Source: Pegea sp. RAD2-039
Taxonomy: Eukaryota; Chordata; Thaliacea; Salpida; Salpidae
DNA length: 64,000 nucleotides
Direction: 5' to 3'
Assembly: GCA_034620365.1 (NCBI GenBank)
Contig: JAQGEQ010000192.1
Span: forward strand, 2,103,001 to 2,167,000
Part shown: positions 10,871 through 25,000 of the stretch, piece after piece
Layout: every line of letters starts with the position of its first letter
How positions within the stretch are numbered: position 1 is the first letter of the stretch
The notes under the pieces: generated by a model
What the model was told of the DNA's origin: nothing
Seen by the model: the letters and a program-made list of their open reading frames with translations, nothing else
Database searches by the model: none
Program-made: the position numbers and the translations under genes

Positions 10871-13800
10871 AAAGAAATTTCTCAAAACTCGCTGGTGAGT
10901 TTAGAAGACTAGCTGCACTAAAAATATACTTTGAATATTTTGCTCATTTAAATTAAAAATTTTACTCAGATTTTAATGAAACCAATCACAACATCCAACA
11001 AAATATCACTCCAAAAGGAAGAGCTATGTTTTCTAAACACCTCTTTTCAAAACAAGCTACTCTATATCTTAAATAATTTATTATTTTCAAAAGTTTTGAT
11101 ATCGAATTTTCTAACTGATAAAATTAGAAAATTCAAGATTTTTTTAAAACTTTTTCTATGTTGTTTTGTATTTTTGTTATACAAACAACAATAAAATTTC
11201 ATGATTTAAAGTATTTCACGTTTGTCACTATATCTGCAAATGTTAATTAAAAACTTGGTCATGTTAAAATTTCATTTTTTAAGTTATTTTTGAAGCCAAC
11301 ACTTCAGTTTCTTGAATTTGGTTATAAATTTTTTCTTTAAATAACTTTTTATAAAAAATGTTTTAACGATTGCAAAAAGGTCTACCGCCGATTACATCTA
11401 TATTGTTTTCACACCTGTAACATATATTAATTGATTATTGAAGCTTATAAAAACGTTATTAGGTGTTATTTGATATTTATTTTTTTATTAAAAGGAAGTT
11501 TAATTTAAGTTTTATATGCCAACAAACAAGTTTTTTAATTCTTACTTTTAAACATCCGTATTTTAATAATGAAACATAAAAACCTAGCTCAACTGTTTAG
11601 AGAAAGGTAAGCTCTTAAAATAGCTAAATATGTAGATAAAACCTTTATCTTTAAAACAAATTAAGTAGGTACTCATTTTCTGCTTGAAATAGTTTATACT
11701 TAAAAATGGTAAGAAGAAAATAAAATCTAATAATAAAACATATATTTTTAACATTGAGTACTTACTTTAGAGTAAAGGAAAATTGTTCGGTATCGACTTT
11801 ACGCTAAAATTTAAACTGACATCTTTCAGTTTTATTAAACATCAGCTATCTTATTGTTTTTTAAATTTGCTTTGTGATTACTAGAAGTTTTTTTTAATTT
11901 GCTGAACTTTATTTATAAAAAAAAAGTAATTAAAGCTTAAAAAGTTATGTTACAATGACCAACTTACATTATTGTAAAGTTAATTTACTAAAAACTGTTT
12001 AATATAATGCTATGAATATTTAGTACCTGTTACATTATTTTAAAGTAGTATTTTTTCTGTATTTTTGGTAACTTTTAAATTGAAAAACTTAATTATTCTT
12101 ACTTATCACATTAATAAAGCATTTACATTTAGAGTGTTAGATGTAAAATATTAAAATCAAAGTGTAACAGACATATTACCTTAACAAAAAACAATTCAAA
12201 CTCTCACCACATTCATCCAAAATTATTATCTTTTTAGTAAGACTTTGAAGATCTTCTCTTACCTAACATAACATCCTATAATTTGAATTCGTCAGTTTGA
12301 TTGATATGTTTTTTGATATTAAAAATCTTTAATAATTCATAGTTTCTATAAATCATAATTCATATTCATATCTTGTTCTAAACATTTTATTATATACATA
12401 GAAACTGAATTATACGCAGATGGCTTTCAAATATCTTTCGATGCGACAAATTTAAATGTTTTTAAATAATGTAAAACACCGTAATCTAATAAAAAAATTA
12501 TAGTGGATTTTATTTCAATGTTTTGCCTAAATAAATGAGACATACGTGACTTAAAGGTAGTATTTTATAAAACATAATATACTTTTTACAGTTGAAAACT
12601 ATATACTTAAAAATAGAGTTTTCTTTTATCTAATTGCAAAAACATATATAAATAAGCTTGGTACAGCAAGATAACAAATGACATCATTTTTATGAAACTT
12701 GTGAAATTTATCGTAAAAGTCAAATAACAAAATATTTAAGCTGCATCAACACAGCAGATATCAAACATAAATACCATTATTGTGTTATGATTACTATAAG
12801 CTTTAACATACAACCATAATGACTGTGATTGTCAAATTTTCTGTAGTATTCCAAAAAAATGTTTTTAAAGTTGATTATTTTCTAATTTTTACTTTTTGTA
12901 CTGAGCATATATCAAAGTTGATATTTTTATTTGTAGCTTCAATTATTTACAAACTTTTCAGCATTTGCTAACTAAAGCTTAAAACAGCTGAGGGTTCCTT
13001 TAAATAATTTTACTTTTAATATATTTCCATCATATTTCACAGAGCATGAATAGAGTAAGAAACATCTTTCTAACATTTAAACTCAATTTGATTCTTTTAA
13101 CTCCAATGTAATCTTTGGATTAAATACATCGTTTAGCATGACTTATATAAAGATCTACATGACCTAACCACATTAGCATATAGATGGTATTAACCTTATT
13201 GCTTCTAATTTTAAAAAAGGTGTTTGTATCATTTTTCGCTGAAATAGTTGTAGTAACTATCGTAAAAATAGTTTTTCTTTCTGAAGGTTAAGGAGAATAA
13301 CTAATTCTAGAAATTTATCAACCAATAATGTTGTAGGCAGTGTTGACATCATTGATGGTTATTTTTTTCAAACTTTAGTGTATTTGCCATTAATTAAAAC
13401 TGCTGGATTTAATATATTAAAAAAATTGAAGAAAACAGCTGTCCAAAACCACGAAGCCTTTGTGGGAATCGTTCTAATTTAAACTTTTTTGTGGAAAACC
13501 AAAACTAATCGAATTTATTTCCAAAATTGCAACAAACTCTTTGTAATTTTTCAGTCCCTATTGAAGATGTCAGTAAAAATCTTTGCTAAGTTCAATCTGA
13601 AGTACAATCACAGACATAAAAGTTTCTAGTTGATCGAAAAATCAATCAGGAATTCTTCTACTTAAAATCATTTCACAAATTAATAAGTCGATGGCAGTGC
13701 TTGCTTACTGAATAACTAAGTTGTAAGATTAGTTGGAAACAAACAAGAAAGTCTGTTCTATCCTAGTTGACATGTAATTAGTGCTTTTGTTAGCAAGAAA

Positions 13801-14404
13801 ATTTATCATCTCTAAGACTAAAAGTAATTTGTCATCATCATTAAACTAATTTTAACTGAATTTCACGAAATGCTTAAAAACTTTTGTTAAAGTTGAAAGT
13901 TAGGCAAACTGAACTGATGCAGGTAATAAAGAAAGTGAAAAGTAAGTTGTTTATTGTACACTGCAAATTGTTGCTAGCATTTAAGTAAATCAGACTGAAA
14001 ATTCGAATGAAAAGTAGTTTGTTGGTGTTGTTAAAAAAGTTATAACTTTATCGCCTACTTGTTAAATCTAAAGAGCTTGAAATAAGTCTTCAGATTCAGG
14101 ATTCATGATTGATTTTGAAAGTTGACTTATTAAAAAAGAGTCATGAGAAGTAGAGACGGAAAAAGATGACAAAATCGAAAAGCACCAATTTTGAGCATGA
14201 AAATGGAAAATGAATATTTTAAGCTCTGTGAATTGTGAACAAGTTTTGAAAATATTACAGACCTTCAAAACGGTTTTAAAGGTTGATAAATGAAGATTAA
14301 TTGAAGTTGATGGTGATTTGGGAGGTGGGGGGTGGGATGCGGACACAGTGATCTTCCTCTATAGATGAGGCTCTGAATGATGATAGAAGTTTTGCAGCAG
14401 CAAA
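10871..14404. other. Spacer plus probable 3' UTR of the phosphatase gene
   Basis: 10871-14050 is ordinary A+T-rich spacer with no supported gene. About 14060-14404 is richer in G+C and polypyrimidine on the minus strand and lies immediately downstream of the phosphatase stop codon, so it is best read as that gene's 3' UTR. The open frames there (14068-14571) overlap in several phases and have no domain. Confidence 0.5.
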
Positions 14405-17400
14405 TTAAGAGGCAGAAGTCGGAAAGAAAAAGTTGGATAACCCTGAGGACGACTCGCCTGGTTTTGGAGATTGTATAGGGACACATTTGGGACTAGGAGA
14501 CACAGATGGGGAAGTGGCAGAAAGAGCATCAGTTGAATTGAGATCTTTGGGTCGAAGACACACGCGAGCAAAGGCTTCTACGGTTGTGAAGTCATGATCT
14601 TCATCTCTGATCAGATCCGGTGAAAGATGAGGAGATAGGGAGGTAGGAATAGGAATGCTGGTGGTTGAATGAGATCTTCTCCATCTTCTGGGATCATCTG
14701 ATCTGCTGAGATCAATGTCATGAGGAGTGAAGAGTTTGTTGTTAGGACTTCTGAGAGATCCTGTCGTTGATGGAGTCATCACGTTTTCACCTGCAATGAT
14801 GCGAGCATATCGACTGAGCGCTTGATGAACGAAGGTGTATTGTTCACAAGTTTGAATCATTCCACCTCTAAAAGACATCAAATGATTAAATGATCAGATG
14901 AAGACCTTCATCATACCGATCAAGTCTCATTTGGGACACAATTTTAAGGATGTCAACTTTTCCAAACTTTAGCAGCTGTTGGCATCCTTCTACTACTGCA
15001 ATGAAACATCCGGTTCGACCGATTCCAGCGCTACATCAGCAACAAAATCGAATCGAAATATGAAATCACATCAACCTCACCAACCTGCAATGGACAACAA
15101 TTGGTCCGTGGTCCTCATCTCGATGCCAGAGCAACATCTCTTGAACCAGCTCCAATAATCCTTTCGTCTTTTCAGGGGTTTGATGGTCAAGCCAACCTGT
15201 GTACCAGAAATGTGAAATAGTCCGAACATCTTCATCTGAGGACTTCATCTCAAACTGCATCAGACACAAGTGATGAAAACTGATCATATATCAAAGACAT
15301 CTCATTTACAGTTCTAATGCTGAAATATTCGTGTTGTCGGACATCCACTACCTTCAACTGATAACCAGCGTGTGATGAAGATTGATGAAGACTCTGAGGG
15401 AAGTACTCGCAGCATTTCTACAAAGACATCATCAACATCAACATCACAAACGCATCTTTCATCTCACCTCCTTGTACTCTTTCATCTTTGTAATCATGAT
15501 GATTGATTGGACGTTATTCTGCCAAACCATTTGCCAGAAATCATTGACTGTATTCAACATAGGTCCCTGCATCCGGTTGATCAGCAAAGATGAAGACACA
15601 GAAAGATTCTAACCTGAGTAGCGATATATGCTGCATCTTCTACTAACACACGCTGCATGTGATATGTTTCAGTTGAGCTTGTATCTGTGTGGAGGTCTCC
15701 TCTACAATTACGGATGTAGTTTGCATTAATGTAAGTCGTTAAAGGATCAACATCAGTTTCAAATGTCTTTAGATGTACTCTGCTGTGTGGATCTGCGAGA
15801 CACAGATTGAGAATTTCGATAAAATTATAAATAAAGATGACTAACTAGGAAGGATGGTTCGATAGCGGTTCTTGGTTCCATGACCTGCAATCAACACATC
15901 TTTTTCATGCGGATGATTAAGAGGTATGTCCCAGAATTCTTTCTGCAACATCTTGCTGTTATAAGATTTGATGTGAAGAGAGTTAGGACTTAGAGGTAGA
16001 GATGCTTTTCTCAACCAACGTCGACTACAACTGAAATTGAATCAAAATTCAATCAAACTAAAGATGAGGAAGCAAGTTGACATACGGTGATGAAGGAGGT
16101 TGAGACACAGACTCACCATCCAAAGATGTTGTCGGATTATCTTGTTGATTAAGAGAGATTGTAAGATGAACACTTGATCCTCTTCTACAATTAGCGAATC
16201 AGAAATCAGCAGGTGGTTAGTTTGAAGTTGGTACCTTTCAAGAAGTCCACATCTTGGTTTTATCATACTTGTGATAGACTTAGGGGTCGTGGTGTTGAAG
16301 CTTAGTGACTTTCCAAAGTTTTGTATCCGGTCAGACCGTGAAAGAAGCGGTGTTGGAAAAGTTGTTAAATCTGCGGGTAGAACAAGCAACTTACGACAAG
16401 TTAATGTTGACAATCTGAAGATAAATTTCATGACAATTATCAGGTGGAAACCTAATTTTCATCTAAATATGCTAATCTATAAAGTAGCCAATCAAAAGCG
16501 AGTAAATCAGCGATGATTGAATGACGAACATGAAAAAAGATGTTTAAATTTGAAACCAGTTATAATTTGACCTTGTGCCCGGTTACAAAAACTTTAAAGA
16601 ATCTTTACAGTAATTCTAAAAATTGAAAAATACATAAAATTAAGAAATTAGCTGAAGAGCTTAAAAGATGAAGAAGAAAATAAAAGAATTTGTTAGCATT
16701 TCTGTGAAATAAGTAACTGAGTATTTTGCTGACAACTGAACTAGCAAATTAGTTGAAACTTGTAAATATTTCAAACAACAAATTCAAAAAAAAAAAAAGA
16801 ATTAAGAAGTAGTTTTTCAAATGTCCAAAAAAACACAACAAAAATAATCAGAAGAAAATCATTTTGTGAATTATTCACAAAAAACAGTTTCTAAGTAAAA
16901 AAACGAACAAAAAAAAAACATCAGTAAACCAAAACACCAAACAGAAAATATTGCTCAGTAAAGAAACTCAACAAACAATTATTTGCTAAACTACTTTCTT
17001 CTAGCAAGAAAGCTGGCTCGAAGACACTTTAATGAATCTAGTAACCAGCACAAGCATGTAGCTGGCTTGTCAGCATGCTACTAGCTACTAAGTCTCGTTC
17101 TTATTTCAGAAAAGTTTTTCTTTTTCGCATGCGATACAACGAGCTGCTGACGTTAAAAGGAAATGACGTCACAGCCAGAGAAAGGCTTGTAAATTAAATG
17201 GTGATGGCAGTCTACTAGATGCAAGTGAATAAACACGAAAATATATTTTGCAAATATTAGCGTACTTGAAAATTTCGTGAATTTTGTTTCTTCAGGTTTT
17301 ATGATTAAAAATTTGGTGGCAGAAAAATCGACAGAAGTTTTGTGGAAAGCAATTTTGAAATACAATTTATTAAATGTTTTATATATATGCTAATAACAAT

Positions 17401-20400
17401 TTGAATTTTGAAATCTGATTTTAAACTTTCAAAAAAAACTTTTATCAAATCAATCAGTTAAATGTTACTGTAACATTTCAAAGAATTTTTCAAAAGTAAA
17501 TCACGTGAATACTCGTAAATAGCTTCCAAGAAATCTGTAAGAACTTTAATGAAATATCAAATATACAAATAATTGGAAGATGGAAGAGGGATTTATGAAA
17601 ATTAAAATTTAAATAGCTAAAAATACTTTGTCTGAAGGAATATCTGATTAATTAAAAAAGGTTTTAATGAAATATGAGTAAGTGAGGTCATAGTAAAAGT
17701 ATTCATTCATAAATTTCAATATGAAAATTCGGTGGTGGCTAATTAGATGATAATATTTGATTAAAGAAAATTACGAAGAGAAAAATTAAAAGATAAAAAG
17801 ATGATTAATGATTAAATCTCAAAGTATATCTTAACAAAAACAGAAAATAAATAATTGAAGAAATAAGATACTGAAGAAAATGAAACTGTTTATGAAAACT
17901 TCTTTAATAAATATGAAAAATAATAATGAAGAATAAATTGAAGAGTTTCCAAACAATAAATAGATGAAGCCTATACTTTCACGCACATCTATCTTAATAA
18001 ATATTTATTCTATTCTAGTTTTAAATCTATTTATGATTTTTCACTGAAAAATGAAATTAATCAACTGCATAATGTTATAAAGTAAAAAATTAAATCAAAT
18101 TTGATCAAACTTCACCAAAAACATCCAACAACTAAACTTGAAATGTGAGGAATCAAGCAAGTTACAAAAGAAGTTGATGGTTTAGGATGAAGATACTGAT
18201 TATATAACCGATAAAGCGTTTTTGACATCACATTCTTCATAAGTTTTATCGATTTTGAACATTATCTGTGATGGTAGATAAATGAGGTGTTTTATACATC
18301 GAAAAGTAGGAAAGTGAGATGTGACGCAAGTTCAGTTATAAAATACTTTCAAGAATTGGAATAAACAAGTTTGTTTCCAAATCTACATAACTTCATAAGA
18401 TGTTCAAAAGTCAGCAAATAAAATGCTTGCAATTTGTAAACAACAATTTGAGATTTTCAGCTTAGTATAAATTTGTAAGAAAAAAAGATAAAAATAGAAA
18501 TTCTAAATGAGCAAAAGGACACCGAAAAGCAACTGCCATCTGTCAAACAGCCTGTTTGTTTATCACAAATCTTTCATAATAAGTCTTCTTTTATGTCATC
18601 TCAGCAATTATTCGATTTCCACCACAAAACGGAAATAAGTAATCAATAGATCTTGCTACAAACAAGCAGAAGCCATTTGTTGATTGAAGCTAAGTTTGAT
18701 TGAATAGGAGAAAGTGACTAGAAGCAATTAAAATTCAAATCTCAAGTCAATGTTTGGATTTGAAAATTAAATCGGTTTTAATAGCGTCCAATAAGCAAGC
18801 GTTGTTACTACCTAATAAGATGATTAGTAGAAGTAGATGTTGAGAAGAGATGATGATGTCATCTGATCTTTGAAGTAGATCTTACCTGGATCAGGAGTAA
18901 AAGGCGGATGATGAGTCTTCCGAATGTGCATAGAGTCATATGGAGTGAAGAAGTTGAGAGTATTTGGTCTTTTGATGATGTTAGGGAGTGAATCTTCAGA
19001 TGTATCATTTGCATCTTTCTTCGTGGGACTTTTAATCATCTCTTTAACTGGATTTTGATCTTCAATTTGATTATTGATCTCACTTGCCTGGTCAGGAAGA
19101 TCTTGAAACACTGAGGTAGACTCCTCTGCAAGATCACTGTAAAAAGATCGAGATTAGATTACACAGATGATCAGATGATGTAGTTGGTGATGAGAGATCT
19201 GATTTATAAAATCTAGCTGCAAAACATCAACTTCAAGATTATTACAACTTTGACTGAAATTCTATTCATTCGCAGTTCATCATATTAGAAGCTGCAAAAA
19301 ACTGATTTGAGTCAAAACAGAAGATGATGTGAAGCAGATTACAGAAATAGGAAAATAAATGATGCTGAGAATGATTTCAGTAATGACATCATGTAGTCGC
19401 GTCTCATAAAGATATCATGTCACTGAAATATGTTTAAGAAGGTCGAAATAGTTGTTGGTGGTCAATTATCGCTTGACACTTATATGGTTTGTACTAAATA
19501 AATGGAATTTTATCTATATAGGAAGTTTATTCCTTAAATATTGCTTTAAGTTGTGCTACAACAAAACTACAAGTCTCAAATTACATTACAAATACAAAAA
19601 TTTACTTAACAGAGGATACAGAGACAAAAAAGGTAAATAATTCGATTTCTAAAGAAGATTGAAAGTAGATAACAAACAAAGGAATTGAGAAAATAAAACA
19701 AATTTCAAATCTAAGAAAGCAAATTACAAGTTTTGACAAAATTTATTGATAATAAAACTTAATAAAAATATGACAGAGTAAACATGAAGAGATTGCAACG
19801 ACAAATTTACCCGTTCACTTCCATTTCAGTTTCGTAATCTTCTTCTATTATTAAAGAAAGTCTAGTTTCGTTTCGGTAGGAAGTTAGTTTGTCACAAATA
19901 TAAATTCTGCTTGTTGAGTTGATGGTTGATTTGGTTGGAATAGATAGTTGATACTGTTCTTTTTTATGATTGTGTTTGCTTTTGAACCACACTAAAAATA
20001 TCTACAAACAAAAATTGTTTTTATATTTTTTTTTAGCAGACTAAATGAGTTAAAAATATTTGAAGTATAAATCGAAATATGTCTCCTTAAAAATTGAATG
20101 AATGAAAATATGACAATCAAAGTTGATGTATAAAAAAGGTTAATCAAGATTTTCGATTACAAACTTGATAAAAGACAATATTTAGTTTTCAAAATTAATT
20201 CAAATAAAAAAATAAATCTGACATTTGATGATTACACAGTTTGTAAATGGATTAAATCAAATTAACAGCTTGTCTCGCTATTGTTCAAATTAAAACAATT
20301 TTTAGATTCAAACAAAGCTTACAAAAGAATTATTTAAAATAATAAATTAGTAGCAATTGAAAAAAGATTTTAATCAAAAGTAATTGCAGATGATGTTATT

Positions 20401-22028
20401 GCGTTCATTTCTGAAAAATTTCTATTTTTAAAGTAATCAAATACTAATTAGAGTTTTAATAGAAAATTGTTGTAAGAATTTATTGGTAATTTAGTTTTTT
20501 TAATAACAATTATAACCGAGAATTTGTAGAGTTATCAAAAACAAAATTCAAAGAAATAAATATAAATATATAAACTTATCACAACTTTTCTATAAAAATA
20601 TTGTCAATTTTCTAAACCTACAAATAATTAACTTTTATAAAATTCTCATAAAAGCTGAACTTGAACAAATCAGCAAATTAAATGTTACATTGAACATGTT
20701 TAGCGATTAAAACTGAACAACGTTCCGATTTTATTGACTTAATTGAACTGTTTATAAAAGCTGATTAAGTTAAAGATAAATTTATGACTTCATTTGAGTA
20801 AGTCTCATTTCACTAACTTTTGAGATATATACTTCTTCATATAATGAAAGGAAATAAGAATCATATTTGCATTATAACGCACTAAACAAAGTTTAAATAT
20901 TCATTTCAACTCTTTATTATTGCTAATACAATTGAAACATTCAAATGTAACAGTCATTTAGAACATGTGACAAAAATACATATTTTCTAGATTATATTTA
21001 ATGTGGTGTAAAATTTATGAACTTAAAAAAACAAATTCCCAGTAAACAAACTTAGAGTATAGTGTAAAAAATTAAAGTAGTTTGTGATCAGTAGTACCTT
21101 TTAAGAAAAGCTATAAGATTCTATACACATACTTCAAAACATTATTCAAAGTGTTAAGTTTCTTTTATTCCAAAGCAATACTTATTTACAAAATTGATTT
21201 CTCTATGTTTATAGAAACAATTGAAAATTGAATATTAAGGAGAATTGTTTATAAAGTTGAAAACATTTTTAATGTGAACTATGTAAAGTTTAGGAGATTT
21301 GTTTTATATACGTCAAAGAATATGTGAAAAATAAAAGACGTTTATCCCCAAAATATTGAACAAAAATCTTTCTTATATTTTCTACCAAGATTAAAGGACT
21401 GAGAGAAAAAATAATTTTATCTAACAAAACTTTACCATAGAGTAAATAAACTTTTAAAGCTTAATTACAATGTCTTTAACATTGTTTGAACAGAAGCAAT
21501 TTATTCAAATCAAAATTCAAAATATTTTTCTAGAAAATTGTTGATGAGAAACTAGGAAATTTTATTCAGACAGCAACATGTTAGTTCATAAGAAATATCT
21601 TCTAAAAAATCAGGACTAGGAAAACATTCCACGATTACAAAAAGTTTCAAAAAGTTACACTAAAAAACAAACTGCTACATAGACCAGTAGCAAAACTTAG
21701 CTAGCAACATCTTATATAACTATTAACTATTGTCTTTAAAATTTAAGTAAACAAGATGAACTAAATGAGTATAAAGACTTACAATAGCAAAGACTATGAA
21801 AACGAAGAGAGGAACAATAATCTTCAATAAAATCCCGTTGTCATTTACCTTTGGAAGATCTTCTTTGGATAAAATATACTTGCGCTGAAAATTAGATTTG
21901 AGAAGGATACAAAAAATTGCAAAATTTGATGCAGCTGTTACCTTTGCATTAAAAATAAAATCACTGAATAACTTCTTTTGTAATGATTTAGTTGTGGTTA
22001 GTGAAGTAGTATTGGTCAATGAAGTCAT
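14405..22028 (-). CDS. KIM-containing receptor-type tyrosine phosphatase (PTPRR/PTPN5/PTPN7 class)
   Basis: Thirteen exons: 22028-21942, 21884-21783, 20001-19811, 19136-18886, 16370-16235, 16184-16086, 16030-15846, 15792-15614, 15566-15468, 15417-15310, 15254-15085, 15030-14917, 14867-14405; all phases agree, 727 residues. It should dephosphorylate ERK/p38-type MAP kinases. Residues about 47-69 are one transmembrane segment after a short Thr-rich ectodomain. A cytoplasmic linker leads to the kinase-interaction motif [15 protein letters not shown] (about 253-267), split across exons 5 and 6; its serine is the PKA-type switch in mammals. The PTP domain (about 317-595) has [29 protein letters not shown], the P-loop [10 protein letters not shown] (C535, R541) and [11 protein letters not shown]. 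Oddities: the WPD loop reads WLD (500-502), there is an insertion of about 20 residues after YINANYIR, and a Ser/Pro-rich tail of about 130 residues. The first exon has no signal peptide; an upstream exon may be missing. Confidence 0.93.
16429..16431 (-). other. Candidate alternative internal start of the phosphatase
   Basis: The intron sequence directly upstream of exon 5 is open and in frame with it, back to an ATG here. Transcripts starting within the 2.5-kb intron 4 would encode [20 protein letters not shown] followed by the exon 5 protein, giving a form without the transmembrane segment but with the KIM and PTP domains. Mammalian PTPRR makes comparable short forms from internal promoters. 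Confidence 0.4.
17164..17171. promoter_or_regulatory. Palindromic CRE (TGACGTCA) inside phosphatase intron 4
   Basis: Perfect CREB/ATF consensus, in a locally G+C-richer patch (about 16990-17220) roughly 730 bp upstream of the in-frame ATG at 16431 on the minus strand. It may belong to an intragenic promoter. Binding is inferred from consensus only. Confidence 0.4.
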
Positions 22029-25000
22029 CTCATGAAAGCAGCCCAATCAGAAATTATGATTTTGGATGAGCAATTAGGGACACAAAAGATCAAAAGATTG
22101 ATGGGACTGGAAGATAGACAAAAGCATCTCAGGTAAGTTGATAGCACAGCAAGCTTTTCAAAGTTTAACTTATGTCTATCAATAATTATAAAACAAAAGA
22201 AGTTAAAGAAAAAATCACAATTTCGAAAAATCATTTTTTTTTCAACTTCAGTTTACATATAAGTGAAGCAAAGATAAAAATGGTCTTTGTAGATATTTTC
22301 ATAAGTTATTTATAAATAATGTTGAAACATTTAATTTGATGAAACTTTTTAATATTTAAAGTTAGCAGCATGTCTCTTTAAATACATTTGTAATTTAATT
22401 TTTCACTAACTTTTAGCATGAGTAAAAAAATAAATTTGAATAATCAGTGACATCAAATAAAAGTATAAAATGATTTCATAAAACTAGAATAACTCAAATA
22501 TTTGTCTCTATAGGTGATATTTTCTAAATGGTTGAAACAGTTCTTCTAGCTTACAAAAAAGCTTTATAAAATTAATAATTTAAAAAGAATAAAAGCTAAA
22601 GAAATTGTTACTATTTCAAAATAAATCAGTGGATATAACCTTACATGTTTATAAACATTTTCAAGTTTATTAATATTTTATTGTTAAATTAGAATAAAAG
22701 TAAAAATACTTTTTCATTACAAGTATTTTCAGCATTTAATAAAGAATCAAAACAAAATTTTGATAAAATATTAAGCTCCTTAAACATAATTTAGTTCAGA
22801 AATTTATTAGGAGGAGCAATAATATCTATAATATATAAAAAGAAAAGATACTTACTAATCATCAAAAATATAATCCCTTTGAAATAAAGATAACTTTTAT
22901 TCAAGATACTTCAAAATAACCTTAGATTATTAATTTTATTTAATATTTCTGCATATTTATTACATAATTTACAGAGATAGGCAAATGTAATTATCAGAAG
23001 ATGCAAATATAATTAAAACATTAAATTAAATGAATAAAAATATAAACTAATCAGCTATTAAGATTAAAGGAAATTAAAAACTATTTTACAGGCATATAAT
23101 TAAATAGGTTATAATCAATGTTATAGTGGTAATGTATACAATTAAAACTTATTATTTTATTACTATAAAAATAAAAATATGAACATGACAAAATTATTTT
23201 TTTTTTTAAAAGCTTCAAACTATGATGACATAATCTTTTTTAAATGACATATTCAATTAACAAATGAGTTATTTTTAACTTATGCAATTAAACTAAAAGT
23301 AAAATTTTCAGATAAATATGACTAATGTTCTAATTAAGATTATAACCAGCATTGTATAGTTTAAAATTTATGAATGAAAAAACATTTTAGTAAAACAAAT
23401 ATTAAATTATATTATTAAATTAGAATTTCAAAAATTTTTTCCTTAATAATTAGTAAAGTATCACAAAATTATGTTTCTACTTGATCAGTGAATTTTTATT
23501 TGGGTGTGATAAAAATTTGAGACTTCAACGAATAGATGAGGTTTAACGAAGCATATTAGGAGAAATTTCATTTTTAAGAAACTTAAAATTACAAAAAATT
23601 TAACTGAGATATGACAATAAATAAGATTATCTAATCGAGCATTTCTATTTAAGTAAAAGATCAAGCATTGCTCAAATAATTATCGTAAACTCCTAGCGGT
23701 GTTAAAGCACAATGTTTAATTTGATGTTATTTGATACAAACGATGTTTATTGAAAATAGACACAATAGTAACATTTTCTTTGTTTATAAAAAATCTAAAT
23801 AAAAGTATTAACGAAGCCAAATTGTTTAATAGCTTGAAAGAAATGTTTGCTATAAAAGTTTAGAATATTTTTTTTTCAGCTAAGTTTAAATGGAAATTAT
23901 TTTTAAAATACTTTTTGTTTATTGAATACTTATCTTCCCTGGTTTAATTTGTGGGGCTTGCACCCAAGGTTCAGAAACTTTTGAAAACCTTTTGTAATGA
24001 CTCATGCCTATTTTCTTTCTAGCATTGCATAGTAAAAGAAGTTATTACAATTTCTACCTTGATTTTGTCGATCAGTACTAATGAAAGCTACAATTTTAGT
24101 ATAGTATGTCTTCAAAGTTCGACGTTTAGTTTCTATTGAAGAAGCCTAACAGCAATTAACTTGCTTCAAATTACGAAAGAACATTTTCATCTTTAATGAT
24201 TTTTGCCAGCTTTAAATATTTCAAATAAATTTAAGCGTTATTGCACACGTGCCTAATAAAACGATGCAAATTTTAAATCGATTAAACTTATTTTGGATAT
24301 TAAGTGAATGTTTATTTTATATAAAAACTAGTTAAGTTGATTTAGTATATTCAACTGTAAAATTCAAACAGTCAGTCAAACTAAGTTTAAATGTTTTGAA
24401 ATCTACCCGATAAGCAATCTTAGTTTAAGCTAATCTTACGTTTAACTGTTTGATTAAAACTAATCTACTTTTAAGAGCAAATTTGTATAGTAATTTGTCG
24501 CTTTACCCACATTCTTACTCACTAAAAAGAAGTAACGTTTGTTGAGTTCAATTAAAACAAGCAAATGAGCAAGATATGAAAATAAAGATTTTTGAAAATT
24601 TTCTTTAAAAAGATCTGTAATTTTCGTGATCTTTTAACAGGTGCTAAGGTGAGGCAGATTTTTTTAGAATTAGTTTTAGTACAATAAAAGTACTAACTTC
24701 TCAAAAATCTTTAAAGATTAAGTCGTATTGACCAATTCCAAATACAACAACAGATTCGATTCGATTATTCTTCATGAACATATGGATTCCTAAAAAAAGG
24801 ATCATTCTAAGACTTCTGAAATTAGCAACTATAATTAAATTAATCAAGATAAAACTAATTTTGATGTTGATTATGTATAAAATAACTGAAAACTAGTAAT
24901 ATTTTTTGAATGATGAAAAGAATAATTAAAAAGTAAATCTTATAAATTTGAAACATCATAAAACTTTGAACTAAAATCTTTTCAAACATTTTGTCCTGAA

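Noticed and set aside
14068-14571. Overlapping minus frames rich in Ser/Pro/His downstream of the phosphatase
   Set aside because: They are shifted-frame shadows of the last exon and 3' UTR.
18824-19111. Reading of phosphatase exon 4 through its donor to SSLLNIYFY
   Set aside because: Frame continuity to exon 5 requires the donor at 18885; the extension is intron sequence.
21885-21941. Reading exon 1 and exon 2 of the phosphatase as one 107-codon frame
   Set aside because: The 57-bp stretch has perfect GT..AG ends and a multiple-of-three length; spliced reading gives a cleaner ectodomain.
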